Shown one piece after another: positions 16,094 to 23,998 of a stretch of DNA of 26,868 bases (the stretch's first letter is position 1; every line of letters starts with the position of its first letter). The notes beneath the pieces are model-generated. The model searched no databases and was not told the origin of the DNA. It saw only the letters and a list, made by a program, of their open reading frames with translations. Made by a program: the position numbers and the translations under genes. This DNA comes from Parapontixanthobacter sp963736595 (GTDB lineage: Bacteria; Pseudomonadota; Alphaproteobacteria; Sphingomonadales; Sphingomonadaceae). Location of the stretch: the NCBI GenBank assembly GCA_963736595.1, contig CAVTPG010000008.1:1-26868 (forward strand), in the 5' to 3' direction.

Positions 16094-17535
16094 CGCTCAT
16101 TCTCGATCATGACCGGGCGGGCGGATATTGGGGCGCCGTCTATGCCTTTACCGCAATCAAGGGATTGCAGGTCATCATCGATGGTCCGGTCGGGTGCGAG
16201 AATCTGCCGGTTACTTCGGTGCTGCATTATACAGACGGCCTGCCGCCACATGAATTGCCGATCGTGGTCACGGGGTTGGGCGAAGAAGAGCTTGGCAAAA
16301 CCGGCACCGAAGGCGCGATGCGGCGCGCATGGAAAACGCTTGATCCCGAACTTCCCGCGGTGGTCGTCACCGGCTCGATTGCGGAGATGATCGGCGGCGG
16401 GGTGACGCCTGAAGGCACCAACGTCAAACGCTTCCTGCCGCGCACGATCGATGAAGATCAATGGCAGTCGGAGGACCGCGCACTGTCGTGGCTGTGGACG
16501 GAATTCGGCCCGAAGAAAATGCCCAAGGCCAAGGTCTTGCAAGAGGGCGAAAAGCCCAAGGTCAACATCATCGGCCCGTCCTACGGGATGTTCAATATGC
16601 CGTCGGACCTGGCTGAAATCCGTCGTCTGATCGAAGGCATCGGCGCGGAAGTGAACATGGTCTTCCCGCTCGGCAGTCATCTGGCTGATATTCGCCAGTT
16701 GGCGAACGCTTCGGTCAACATCTGTATGTATCGCGAGTTCGGTCGCAATCTGTGCGAGCTGCTGGAGCGGCCTTATCTGCAAGCGCCGGTCGGGTTGGAT
16801 TCGACCACGAAATTCCTGCGCCAACTGGGCGAGATGACCGGGCTTGATCCCGAACCTTTCATCACAAAGGAAAAGCATACCACGATCAAGCCGCTGTGGG
16901 ATCTGTGGCGTTCGGTCACGCAGGATTTCTTCGGGACCGCCAATTTCGGCATCGTGGCCAACGAAACTTATGCGCGCGGCATCCGCAATTTTCTAGAAAA
17001 CGATATGGGTCTGCCGTGCGCGTTTTCGTTCAGCCGCAGTGCTGGCATAAAACCGGACAATCAGGCGGTGCGCGAAGCGATTTTCGAGACGCCGCCGATG
17101 GTTGTGTTCGGCAGCTATAACGAGCGGATGTATATGGCCGAGGCGGGCAGTCGCGGGATTTTCATCCCCGCATCCTTCCCCGGCGCCGCTATCCGTCGCC
17201 ATACCGGAACGCCCTATATGGGATATTCCGGCGCGACGTATCTGGTGCAGGAAGTGTGCAATGCGCTGTTCGATGCACTGTTCCACATTCTGCCTCTGTC
17301 GGTTCAGATGGATGCAGGCGAGGCCACCCCAGCGCGCGCCGAAGCGCCGCTCCAATGGGACCGCGACGCCAAAGAAAAACTCGATGTCATCGTCGAAGCG
17401 CAGCCTGTGCTGGTGCGGATTTCCGCTGCCAAGCGCCTGCGCGACGCCGCCGAGCGCCATGCGCGCCTTGCCGGCGACAAACACGTTTCTGCCGACCGTC
17501 TGGCGGCAGCTTTGCTCAATGGGGAATACGCATGA
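16090..17535 (+). CDS. bchZ: Chlorophyllide a reductase subunit Z
   Basis: BchZ is the NifK-like partner of BchY. The 481 residues include the cluster-ligand cysteine Cys36 in DGPVGCENLPVTSVLHYTDG and the core fold with KVNIIGPSYGMFNMPSDLAEI. A C-terminal extension (about residues 425-475, KLDVIVEAQPVLVRISAAKRLRDAAE) matches the small helical domain shared with protochlorophyllide reductase B subunits. The start ATG overlaps the bchY stop by four bases. It is the last of four tightly coupled genes and is followed by 123 bases to pufB. Confidence 0.95.
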   Translation: MTLILDHDRAGGYWGAVYAFTAIKGLQVIIDGPVGCENLPVTSVLHYTDGLPPHELPIVVTGLGEEELGKTGTEGAMRRAWKTLDPELPAVVVTGSIAEMIGGGVTPEGTNVKRFLPRTIDEDQWQSEDRALSWLWTEFGPKKMPKAKVLQEGEKPKVNIIGPSYGMFNMPSDLAEIRRLIEGIGAEVNMVFPLGSHLADIRQLANASVNICMYREFGRNLCELLERPYLQAPVGLDSTTKFLRQLGEMTGLDPEPFITKEKHTTIKPLWDLWRSVTQDFFGTANFGIVANETYARGIRNFLENDMGLPCAFSFSRSAGIKPDNQAVREAIFETPPMVVFGSYNERMYMAEAGSRGIFIPASFPGAAIRRHTGTPYMGYSGATYLVQEVCNALFDALFHILPLSVQMDAGEATPARAEAPLQWDRDAKEKLDVIVEAQPVLVRISAAKRLRDAAERHARLAGDKHVSADRLAAALLNGEYA

Positions 17536-17675
17536 TGCGCCCCGGACATTTGCCCGGCTTCGGCCCGGCATCCGCAACCTGCTCGGTTACACCCGATCAG
17601 GCAATACCCGTGGGAGGCGCTTCTGGCGGCTTGCAGGGGGCTAACTGGAGAAGGAAATATGGACGAGGAAAATGA
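17532..17675 (+). CDS. Possible 47-codon ORF between bchZ and pufB (doubtful)
   Basis: An ATG overlaps the bchZ stop (ATGA) and opens a 47-residue frame beginning MMRPGHLPGFGPASA that ends 17 bases inside pufB. The position is where pufQ lies in Rhodobacter, but the product has no membrane segment and shows no PufQ resemblance. The strand is also rich in small GC repeats. It may simply be untranslated leader of the puf mRNA, so confidence is low. Confidence 0.2.
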   Translation: MMRPGHLPGFGPASATCSVTPDQAIPVGGASGGLQGANWRRKYGRGK

Positions 17676-17889
17676 CCGCTTCGGTCCTGGGGCGTATCTG
17701 ACCCCGGAAGAAGCCAAAGAGTTTCACAAGATCTTTGTGACCAGCTTCATCGCCTTCACCATCATTGCGATTATTGCGCATGTGTTGGTGTGGATGTGGC
17801 GTCCCTGGTTCCCGGGCGTGAACGGCTATGCGGCTTTGGATGACGGTGTCCGGATGGCTCAGGCCACTTTGATGCCCTTTTTAGGATAG
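17659..17889 (+). CDS. pufB: Light-harvesting LH1 complex beta polypeptide
   Basis: PufB is the beta subunit of the core antenna ring. It has an N-terminal polar stretch (LTPEEAKEFHKIF), one membrane helix (residues about 27-47) with the bacteriochlorophyll-ligand His41 in IIAHVLVWMWRPW, and the conserved WRPW exit. After the WRPW motif come about 26 residues (PGVNGYAALDDGVRMAQATLMPFLG region), longer than the few residues seen in Rhodobacter LH1 beta. The ribosome binding site GGAGAAGGA is 6-10 bases upstream. pufA follows after 10 bases. Confidence 0.95.
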   Translation: MDEENDRFGPGAYLTPEEAKEFHKIFVTSFIAFTIIAIIAHVLVWMWRPWFPGVNGYAALDDGVRMAQATLMPFLG

Positions 17890-17899
17890 GAGAGAGACC

Positions 17900-18085
17900 A
17901 TGTGGAGACTTTGGCTAATATTCGACCCGCGTCGGACTCTGGTCGCTCTGGCGATCTTCCTGTTCGTACTGGCTTTGTTGATCCATTTTATCTTGTTGAG
18001 CACTGATCGCTTCAACTGGATCGAAGGACCGACCGTCAGTGCCGTAGCCACAGCTACGATCGAGCAGTCAGAACGACAAACCTGA
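17900..18085 (+). CDS. pufA: Light-harvesting LH1 complex alpha polypeptide
   Basis: PufA is the alpha subunit of LH1. It has 61 residues, with the typical opening MWRLWLIFDPRRTL, a membrane helix holding the bacteriochlorophyll-ligand His29 (ALLIHFILLSTDRFNW) and a short polar periplasmic tail. GGAGAGAG lies just upstream. The adjacent hairpins downstream separate it from pufL, which in other purple bacteria gives the LH1 part of the message higher stability and so more antenna than reaction centre. Confidence 0.95.
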   Translation: MWRLWLIFDPRRTLVALAIFLFVLALLIHFILLSTDRFNWIEGPTVSAVATATIEQSERQT

Positions 18086-18088
18086 CCC

Positions 18089-18191
18089 GGCTTCATAAGC
18101 CAGCCCCATAAGGAGGTCACGGTGCATCGGCATCGTGCCTCCCACGGGGTTGCGGTTACCATGACTTTACACGCCTGCCCGTTTGGGCGGC
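18089..18191 (+). promoter_or_regulatory. Intercistronic hairpins between pufA and pufL
   Basis: Three stem-loops occur in the 132-base gap. One is GGCTT-CAT-AAGCC at 18089-18101. The second is a long one at 18112-18142 (GGAGG and CACG pairing with CGTG and CCTCC, with a bulged T and an inner TGC/GCA pair). The third is at 18173-18191 (GCC, GCCC pairing with GGGC, GGC). None has a T run. This fits the known puf layout in which 3' hairpins protect the pufBA segment from decay and partly reduce pufLM expression. Confidence 0.7.
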
Positions 18192-18217
18192 ACGGATAAG
18201 CGCGCAAGGAAGATGCC

Positions 18218-19042
18218 ATGTCGCTGTTAAGCTACGAGAGAAAATATCGAGTCAGGGGCGGTACTCTGGTCGGTGGCGATCTGTTCGATTTCTGGATAGG
18301 CCCGTTTTACGTCGGCTTTTTCGGAGTGGTGACAGCGATCTCCGCGATTTTGGGCACGGCACTGATTTTCTATGCAGCATCGCAGGGACCGACCTGGAAC
18401 CCGTGGCTTATCTCGATCAATCCGCCCGACCTTAGTTACGGCTTGGGCTTTGCCCCACTGGCCGAGGGGGGCTTCTGGCAAGTTATCACCGTCTGCGCGA
18501 TCGTAGCATTCGTGTCATGGGCGCTGAGAGAAGTGGAGATATGCCGCAAGCTGGGCATGGGATATCATGTGCCGATCGCATTCGGCGTGGCGATCCTTGC
18601 TTATGTAACGCTGGTGGTATTCCGGCCATTCTTGCTGGGTGCCTGGGGGCATGGCTTCCCATACGGCATTTTCAGCCATCTCGACTGGGTATCCAATGTC
18701 GGATACCAATATGTGAACTTCCATTACAATCCGGCGCATATGATCGCGGTGTCGTTCTTCTTCACCACGACCTTCGCGCTTGCGCTGCACGGTGCGTTGA
18801 TCCTGTCGGCGGTCAATCCGAGGAAGGGCGAGGATGTAAAGACGCCTGAATATGAAGATACGTTCTTCCGCGATTTCATCGGCTATTCGATCGGCACACT
18901 CGGCATTCACCGCCTCGGTCTGTTTCTGGCATTGAACGCCGGTTTCTGGAGCGCGGTTTGCATCATCATCGCCGGACCGCTGTATGCGGGCGGATGGCCT
19001 GAATGGTGGGAATTCTGGCGCAATATTCCGATCTGGTCTTGA
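18218..19042 (+). CDS. pufL: Photosynthetic reaction centre subunit L
   Basis: PufL binds, with PufM, the special pair, accessory bacteriochlorophylls, bacteriopheophytins and quinones. The 274 residues open with SLLSYERKYRVRGGTLVGGDLFDFWIGPFYVGFFGV, the standard L start, and show five membrane helices. Pigment and iron histidines are visible in NPAHMIAVSFFFTTTFALALHG and TLGIHRLGLFLALNAGF. The ATG is preceded by AAGGAAG. It ends IPIWS and is followed by 16 bases to pufM. Confidence 0.96.
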   Translation: MSLLSYERKYRVRGGTLVGGDLFDFWIGPFYVGFFGVVTAISAILGTALIFYAASQGPTWNPWLISINPPDLSYGLGFAPLAEGGFWQVITVCAIVAFVSWALREVEICRKLGMGYHVPIAFGVAILAYVTLVVFRPFLLGAWGHGFPYGIFSHLDWVSNVGYQYVNFHYNPAHMIAVSFFFTTTFALALHGALILSAVNPRKGEDVKTPEYEDTFFRDFIGYSIGTLGIHRLGLFLALNAGFWSAVCIIIAGPLYAGGWPEWWEFWRNIPIWS

Positions 19043-19058
19043 GGGGGAGTCGTCGATA

Positions 19059-19985
19059 ATGGCACGCTATCAGAACATTTTTACGCAGGTTCAGCTGCAA
19101 TACGCCCCCGAAATGGGAATGCCGCTGCCGCCATCCGACGATGGGCGGACGCGTGATACGGCATTCAGTTATTGGATGGGCAAATTCGGTCAGGCACAAA
19201 TCGGGCCGATCTATCTTGGCTGGCTGGGCATGGCTTCGCTACTTTTCGGGTTTCTCGCGATCGAGATTATCGGCCTCAATATGCTGGCTTCGGTTAATTG
19301 GGATCCGGTTGAATTCGTCCGTCAGTTCTTCTGGTTGGGACTGTCGCCTCCGGGGCCGGAATATGGCTTCTCGCCATTCGTGCCGCTGAACGAAGGTGGC
19401 TGGTGGATCCTCGCCGGGTTCTTCCTGACGACGTCTATTCTTCTGTGGTGGGTGCGGACCTATCGCCGTGCTGTGGCACTTGGCATGGGAACGCACGTTG
19501 CCTGGGCCTTCTTGAGCGCGATCTGGCTCTACCTGGTGCTTGGTTTTATTCGTCCGTTCTTCATGGGTTCATGGGCCGAAGCCGTTCCGTTCGGCATCTT
19601 CCCGCATCTGGAATGGACCAACAATTTCTCGCTGCTGTACGGCAATTTGTTCTACAATCCGTTCCACGCGCTTTCGATCGTGTTTCTCTATGGCTCCGTA
19701 CTGCTGTTCGCGATGCATGGCGCGACGATCCTGGCCGTTGGGCGCTATGGCGGCGAGCGGGAGTTGGAGCAGATCACCGATCGCGGCACAGCGTCGGAGC
19801 GGGCTGCTTTGTTCTGGCGCTGGACGATGGGCTTTAACGCCACGATGGAATCGATCCATCGCTGGGCGTGGTGGTTTGCAGTACTGTGTACCTTCACGGG
19901 CGGCATCGGCATCCTGCTGACCGGTACTGTGGTGGACAATTGGTATCTGTGGGCGATAGAACATCACTACGCGCCGGAATATTGA
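19059..19985 (+). CDS. pufM: Photosynthetic reaction centre subunit M
   Basis: PufM is the partner of PufL. The start at 19059 (MARYQNIFTQVQL) is preceded by GAGGGGGA; an in-frame upstream Met at 18984 lies inside pufL and lacks a ribosome binding site. The protein has 308 residues and five membrane helices. Ligand histidines appear in YNPFHALSIVFLYGSVLLFAMHG and SIHRWAWW. It ends HHYAPEY, with no long C-terminal extension that would suggest a tetrahaem-cytochrome contact. No pufC follows. Confidence 0.96.
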   Translation: MARYQNIFTQVQLQYAPEMGMPLPPSDDGRTRDTAFSYWMGKFGQAQIGPIYLGWLGMASLLFGFLAIEIIGLNMLASVNWDPVEFVRQFFWLGLSPPGPEYGFSPFVPLNEGGWWILAGFFLTTSILLWWVRTYRRAVALGMGTHVAWAFLSAIWLYLVLGFIRPFFMGSWAEAVPFGIFPHLEWTNNFSLLYGNLFYNPFHALSIVFLYGSVLLFAMHGATILAVGRYGGERELEQITDRGTASERAALFWRWTMGFNATMESIHRWAWWFAVLCTFTGGIGILLTGTVVDNWYLWAIEHHYAPEY

Positions 19986-20012
19986 CAGCTCTGGCTTAAG
20001 CATAACGGAGAC

Positions 20013-20033
20013 CCGGCTGTCGCACATGGCCGG
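20013..20033 (+). terminator. Weak hairpin after pufM
   Basis: CCGGC (20013-20017) pairs with GCCGG (20029-20033) around an 11-base loop and is followed by ATTTTCC. It is short for an intrinsic terminator and may act as an attenuator or stability element before the lipoprotein gene. Confidence 0.3.
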
Positions 20034-20066
20034 ATTTTCCAAGCCTGATATCGAAAAGGATATGCC

Positions 20067-20339
20067 ATGAATTTGAAACAACCCCGCCTTGTCGCACTGT
20101 CCGCTTTGACGCTTGCGCTCTGCGCGTGCGGCGGCAATCCTGAAGCGGTTGCCGAAGCCGATGACATGGAGCTTGCAGAAGATACTGACGAGGGGACCGT
20201 GGCGGATCAGATGAATTCGGGCGCACCGGAAATCCGTGAAGGCGGAGGGCGCGCTGTCGGCGAAGCGGACAATCCTAACGAGCCGGTGATTCCCGAAAGC
20301 GAAGATGATCCGGAGCGTGATCCCGCCGAAGTGCGCTGA
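20067..20339 (+). CDS. Small acidic lipoprotein downstream of pufM, function unknown
   Basis: The 90-residue product has a type II signal (MNLKQPRLVALSALTLALCA) with lipobox LCAC and acylated Cys21, then a very acidic low-complexity mature part rich in Glu, Asp, Ala and Pro (for example PESEDDPERDPAEVR). No folded domain or haem motif is seen, and I do not recognise the family. AAAGGA lies upstream of the ATG. It is 81 bases after pufM, in the place where pufC lies in many purple bacteria. It resembles generic small sphingomonad lipoproteins, and a photosynthetic role is only suggested by position. Confidence 0.75.
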   Translation: MNLKQPRLVALSALTLALCACGGNPEAVAEADDMELAEDTDEGTVADQMNSGAPEIREGGGRAVGEADNPNEPVIPESEDDPERDPAEVR

Positions 20340-20374
20340 ACCTATTGTTAGTGCGCCAGACGCGGATCGGTCAC

Positions 20375-20872
20375 TTAAACCGAGGGTGGCTCCTGAGCTT
20401 TGCGCCCGAACGGCCCGTTCAATTGCACGATACTGGCGTTAAGCAGCGCGGCAAAACTGACCCAGACCAGATACGGCACGATCATCCAGCTCGCCAGCTC
20501 GGACCATTGCCGCAGCAAAATACACAGCGCCAGAACTGAGGCCCACAGAAACGGCACTTCGATCAAAGCCCAGTCGGGCCGCTGTGCTTTGAAAAACAGC
20601 GGCGACCACAGGAAATGGCACAGGAAATTAACGGCATAAATCCCTAACAGTAGAGCGCGGTCGCCATCTGAATTTGTGCCGTTCCACGCCAGCACGAATG
20701 CCCATCCGGCCAGCCCCAGAATAATGGTCCATGCAGGGCCGAACAGCCAATCGGGTGGCTGCCAGCTTGGCTTGCTAAGCGCATGATACCAGCCGCCGAT
20801 CGAGGTCAGCAGGCCACCGCCGACCATCAAAATAAGCGCCCATCCAATGGCGAACACGATTTCGAACTGCAT
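20375..20872 (-). CDS. tspO: TspO/MBR family protein (tryptophan-rich sensory protein)
   Basis: The 165-residue, five-helix membrane protein has the family signatures KPSWQPPDWLFGPAWTIILGLAGWA and a late NFLCHFLWSPLFF plus VPYLVWVSFAALLNASIVQLN. TspO (CrtK) binds porphyrins, and in Rhodobacter it tunes photosynthesis and carotenoid gene expression in response to oxygen, acting upstream of AppA/PpsR. Here it is convergent with the lipoprotein gene at the end of the cluster. It runs opposite to puf and has its own promoter region in 20873-20997, where no PpsR site is visible. Confidence 0.93.
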   Translation of the reverse strand: MQFEIVFAIGWALILMVGGGLLTSIGGWYHALSKPSWQPPDWLFGPAWTIILGLAGWAFVLAWNGTNSDGDRALLLGIYAVNFLCHFLWSPLFFKAQRPDWALIEVPFLWASVLALCILLRQWSELASWMIVPYLVWVSFAALLNASIVQLNGPFGRKAQEPPSV

Positions 20873-20997
20873 AGGCGTTGGTTACACCGAACACACCTGC
20901 ACGTCACCCCTGCCAATGAGGCATATTGCGATGGCAGCGCTTCCGAGCGTTCTGTATTGGGTGGAAGGTTGCCAAGATGTCGCCCGTACTAGACAGC

Positions 20998-21672
20998 TTA
21001 ACAAACGTTGGTCGTAACACCACTGACGGGGGTCACATTCATAATTGCACTTCCACGTGTCCGGAAAATAGAAGCTTCTCTAAAAATGCCGTTGCGGGGG
21101 AGTGAGTTTTCGACCAATTTTGCGCTAACGATCTCTTTGTAGGGAAAGAAAACTTCTGCCACGATAGCCATTTGGTTCTGACCAAGTTTCAGGCTTTGTG
21201 GAAGGGTAATGTCCGGTCCATCTGCAATATCCGGAGTGTCCGTCCATTCTTCCCCAATCTCACTATCAAATGAATCGGGGATCGAGCATCTCTGCCAGAC
21301 CACCTTATTTTTTACCGTGTTGGTATCATTATCCATTACGCCCAAAACAGCTGTAATAATTACATTGCCAGCTGGATCAAATTCGAAGGGTTTGGCAATT
21401 TCTTCGGCAGCGACAAACATGTCACCGATCTGACGCTCGTTGGGAGCGATTTGGTTGCCAGCGACCTGATCGGCTACCGTTGAAGTAATTCTCTCCGTTT
21501 TCTGGTAAGCAAGTACAACGTTTGTGTATTCCAGGCCAATTAATCCGAACACCAAAAACGCTGGAAGTGCCAAGGCAAATTCCATGAAAGCAAGACCATG
21601 CTGATTTTCTCGTAACCGGCGCAGCTTTTGAAAGAGTTTCGACTTAAGCGCTTCGCGTTTCCAGCTTAGCAT
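20998..21672 (-). CDS. TadE-like pseudopilin/pilus assembly protein
   Basis: The 224-residue protein has a positively charged start (SKLFQKLRRLRENQHG), then a prepilin-like segment LAFMEFALALPAFLVFGLIGLEYTNVVLA with the glutamate that marks TadE/TadF proteins, followed by a periplasmic domain without clear motifs. The gene overlaps the 3' end of the preceding gene by 7 bases. It is the last of a three-gene minus-strand operon of TadG/TadE-type proteins. No ATPase, platform or prepilin peptidase genes are in the window, so the set may act with a Tad locus elsewhere. Confidence 0.75.
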   Translation of the reverse strand: MLSWKREALKSKLFQKLRRLRENQHGLAFMEFALALPAFLVFGLIGLEYTNVVLAYQKTERITSTVADQVAGNQIAPNERQIGDMFVAAEEIAKPFEFDPAGNVIITAVLGVMDNDTNTVKNKVVWQRCSIPDSFDSEIGEEWTDTPDIADGPDITLPQSLKLGQNQMAIVAEVFFPYKEIVSAKLVENSLPRNGIFREASIFRTRGSAIMNVTPVSGVTTNVC

Positions 21673-22253
21673 GTCACGTCTCGATAAGGTTCGTTACGAA
21701 TAACCGTCTTGGCTGTTATAGTGTAAAATCCGTTACCACCATTGATCTTCTCCGCAACGAAGGGAAAGAGAGATCGAACATTGTAAGTCGCAAGAAATTC
21801 GACCACTTCTCCGTATGCTCCGTAGTCATTGCTTTTGCCCATGTCTTCGTCCCACTCACTGTTGGCATTGACATCAGTATAAGGTTCGCCAGGATCGAAT
21901 TGGCCGTTCCCATCAATATCATTGAAGGGTTCAGGACTGTCGACATTACCAAACGCTTGCCCATAAGAACTGACAATAAGTACAGGATCATTACCATCTG
22001 CACTTATGACATTATCCATGCGCTTGTTCAGCTCTTCTTGAAGTTGTGCTGATTGCTGCGCTGGACAGTCGGCAGCTCTGGACATTCGCGAGGCAGTCAA
22101 AATGGAACTCTCCAGGGTCGATCTGGCAAAAGACACATATCCAAGTTCCAACAGTCCTCCGATAAACAAAAGGACAATCGGAGCGATGAAGGCGAATTCT
22201 ACAGCTGGGTTACCACTGGTGTCGCTACAAAGATGACGCATTTTGACGAGCAT
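21666..22253 (-). CDS. TadE-like protein with a calcium-loop-like insertion
   Basis: The N-terminus shows SGNPAVEFAFIAPIVLLFIGGLLELGYV, the TadE-type hydrophobic segment with a conserved Glu, in 195 residues. An unusual stretch near residues 110-135 has DIDGNGQFDPGEPYTDVN, then NSEWDED. This is a duplicated Asp/Asn-rich pattern like EF-hand or dockerin-type calcium loops. Its start codon overlaps the TadG-like stop (TGATG). It probably forms a minor pilin-like envelope protein; ion binding is inference. Confidence 0.72.
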   Translation of the reverse strand: MLVKMRHLCSDTSGNPAVEFAFIAPIVLLFIGGLLELGYVSFARSTLESSILTASRMSRAADCPAQQSAQLQEELNKRMDNVISADGNDPVLIVSSYGQAFGNVDSPEPFNDIDGNGQFDPGEPYTDVNANSEWDEDMGKSNDYGAYGEVVEFLATYNVRSLFPFVAEKINGGNGFYTITAKTVIRNEPYRDVTC

Positions 22254-23998
22254 CAGTTGGTCAGCCTCAAATCGACGAGTTCGGATGCAATCGTAACAAA
22301 GGCTTCATTCAGCTGCGTACCGTTTGCCGCAGAGAAAAAGTGCGTGTTACGATCAGTCGCGCAGGACTTGAACATTTCGCGTGTCGCATTCCCACGAGCA
22401 TTATTGCTCAGAGAAAACGCGATCGTATATAGTTCAATTCCGTCCCGCTTCATGGCCTCGCAGGTCTTGGCAAACCTATACGCCAGATTGTCAATCGTAT
22501 CATCGCGACTGGTTGTTGGAATGATAACACGATCTTCGTAAGTCTTGTAAGCTGTATAGGCAGTATCGAGAATTCTACCGCTTGAGCTGTTACGACCGTC
22601 ATCGCGGCTGTCAAAGTTACCATCCGTCATAAAGATTACGACGCGTTTGACGGGTTTACCCACCGGACGGTTGCGTGGAAAGATATCGTCTCGCGACATC
22701 AGTCTGTATGCCCAGGTCATTGCAGGGTTATGAAATGTGCCCGTGCCAGGTTTTAACGCGTAATTTTCTCCATCGACGTAAGCCTTCAGACTAGACTTTG
22801 TCGCTGAGTACGAGATCGGAGCCGCTTGTGAAGGGCACTGATAGTTAGGCGATGCTCCCCAAATATTGTTGGGAGATGCTGACTGACGCCCACCTGACTT
22901 ATGGCTATAGTTTCTTGGCGCTACATATTGATTCTTGTCAGGCAAGCGATCGAAATCGATAATGGCGTCATTCCTATCGCATTGGCGAGCATTACCGTTC
23001 CTTGTATTCTTGCAGATATCATTTCCGTGTAAGCGTATAAGCGCGTTGCGGATCACCGGTATTTCGAAAAACGCGTCTTGGCGACTGGTAGGAATTTTGT
23101 AACGGTTATTAACGTCCTGAAACGAATCTACATAAACCGGCGGATAGATAAACGGCTCGATTTTTGGCATACCGTCTTCGCCTGGCATGTTATTCGTAAT
23201 ATCAAATGCGCCAGCATCGACAGTGTCAGGATCGCTTGAGATATTCTGAATCGTTTCGTCGGCGAATACGCAGCCTTTCCAGCCCATAGCGTCGCTAGGC
23301 GATATGTCGGTAAATCCAGGACGGTCTTGAATCATCCAAGAGTTGCTTTGTTTGACGAGATGACCGACGTTCACCATCGTATTGTACGGTAAAACGCCGA
23401 CTGCAAAACCTTCACGCGTATTCTTGTTTCCGTAAATCACGTCGACGAAATTTTTTGCCGAAGACTTGAGCGCACTCATTCGAGAGCCCTCCATGGAACC
23501 CGTGTTATCGAGTACCAGAAGTGCCTCCACCGAAGTTGGAAGAGTTTCAGAGGCTTCAGCCGATGCGCTAGCCGAAAACGGCAAAGTTTTAATACCTGCC
23601 AGACGAAGAAGCGTGGTGTTTATAAGGCCCGCCATCTTCACTTCGGCTTTTATCAGATCGTCTATTTCGGTTACATCCAGCTCTTCCTCATTCATTGTCG
23701 AGCCCATGTATCCGTTGGGAAAGTTCGCATTTATATATTGTTGCCCAATAAGTTCGGAATCGGTCGAACTATTGCTCGAAAGCTGTTTTGCACGAACCGC
23801 AGCAAGGGCGCCGGCATCGACTGCGCCTTGTAATTTGGATTGCGCAAGATAAGCGCGCCCGAAATCAATGCCACTGCCGATCATTACCATAGTAGGGATG
23901 AGCGCTGCCGCCAGTATTGGCATGACGTTGCCGCTTTGATCTTTCACAAAATTCGGTAACAATCTTTTGTAAACTTTTTTGGCGCGAATTTTGTTCAT
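22253..23998 (-). CDS. TadG-like protein with von Willebrand factor A domain
   Basis: The 581-residue protein begins with DQSGNVMPILAAALIPTMVMIGSGIDFGRAYLAQSKLQGAVDAGALAA, the TadG/Flp-associated N-terminal segment. It then carries a vWA domain whose metal site is LVLDNTGSM (Asp164, Thr166, Ser168), with a later VIFMTDGNFD block. A long, Asn-rich loop region lies between the two. vWA-containing TadG proteins are envelope components of Tad systems. GGAGG sits before the ATG. Codon use is less GC-rich than in the photosynthesis genes. Confidence 0.8.
   Translation of the reverse strand: MNKIRAKKVYKRLLPNFVKDQSGNVMPILAAALIPTMVMIGSGIDFGRAYLAQSKLQGAVDAGALAAVRAKQLSSNSSTDSELIGQQYINANFPNGYMGSTMNEEELDVTEIDDLIKAEVKMAGLINTTLLRLAGIKTLPFSASASAEASETLPTSVEALLVLDNTGSMEGSRMSALKSSAKNFVDVIYGNKNTREGFAVGVLPYNTMVNVGHLVKQSNSWMIQDRPGFTDISPSDAMGWKGCVFADETIQNISSDPDTVDAGAFDITNNMPGEDGMPKIEPFIYPPVYVDSFQDVNNRYKIPTSRQDAFFEIPVIRNALIRLHGNDICKNTRNGNARQCDRNDAIIDFDRLPDKNQYVAPRNYSHKSGGRQSASPNNIWGASPNYQCPSQAAPISYSATKSSLKAYVDGENYALKPGTGTFHNPAMTWAYRLMSRDDIFPRNRPVGKPVKRVVIFMTDGNFDSRDDGRNSSSGRILDTAYTAYKTYEDRVIIPTTSRDDTIDNLAYRFAKTCEAMKRDGIELYTIAFSLSNNARGNATREMFKSCATDRNTHFFSAANGTQLNEAFVTIASELVDLRLTN

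Noticed and set aside
20340..20374. CGGT/ACCG hairpin between the lipoprotein gene and tspO as a bidirectional terminator
   Set aside because: Only four base pairs and no T tract on either side.
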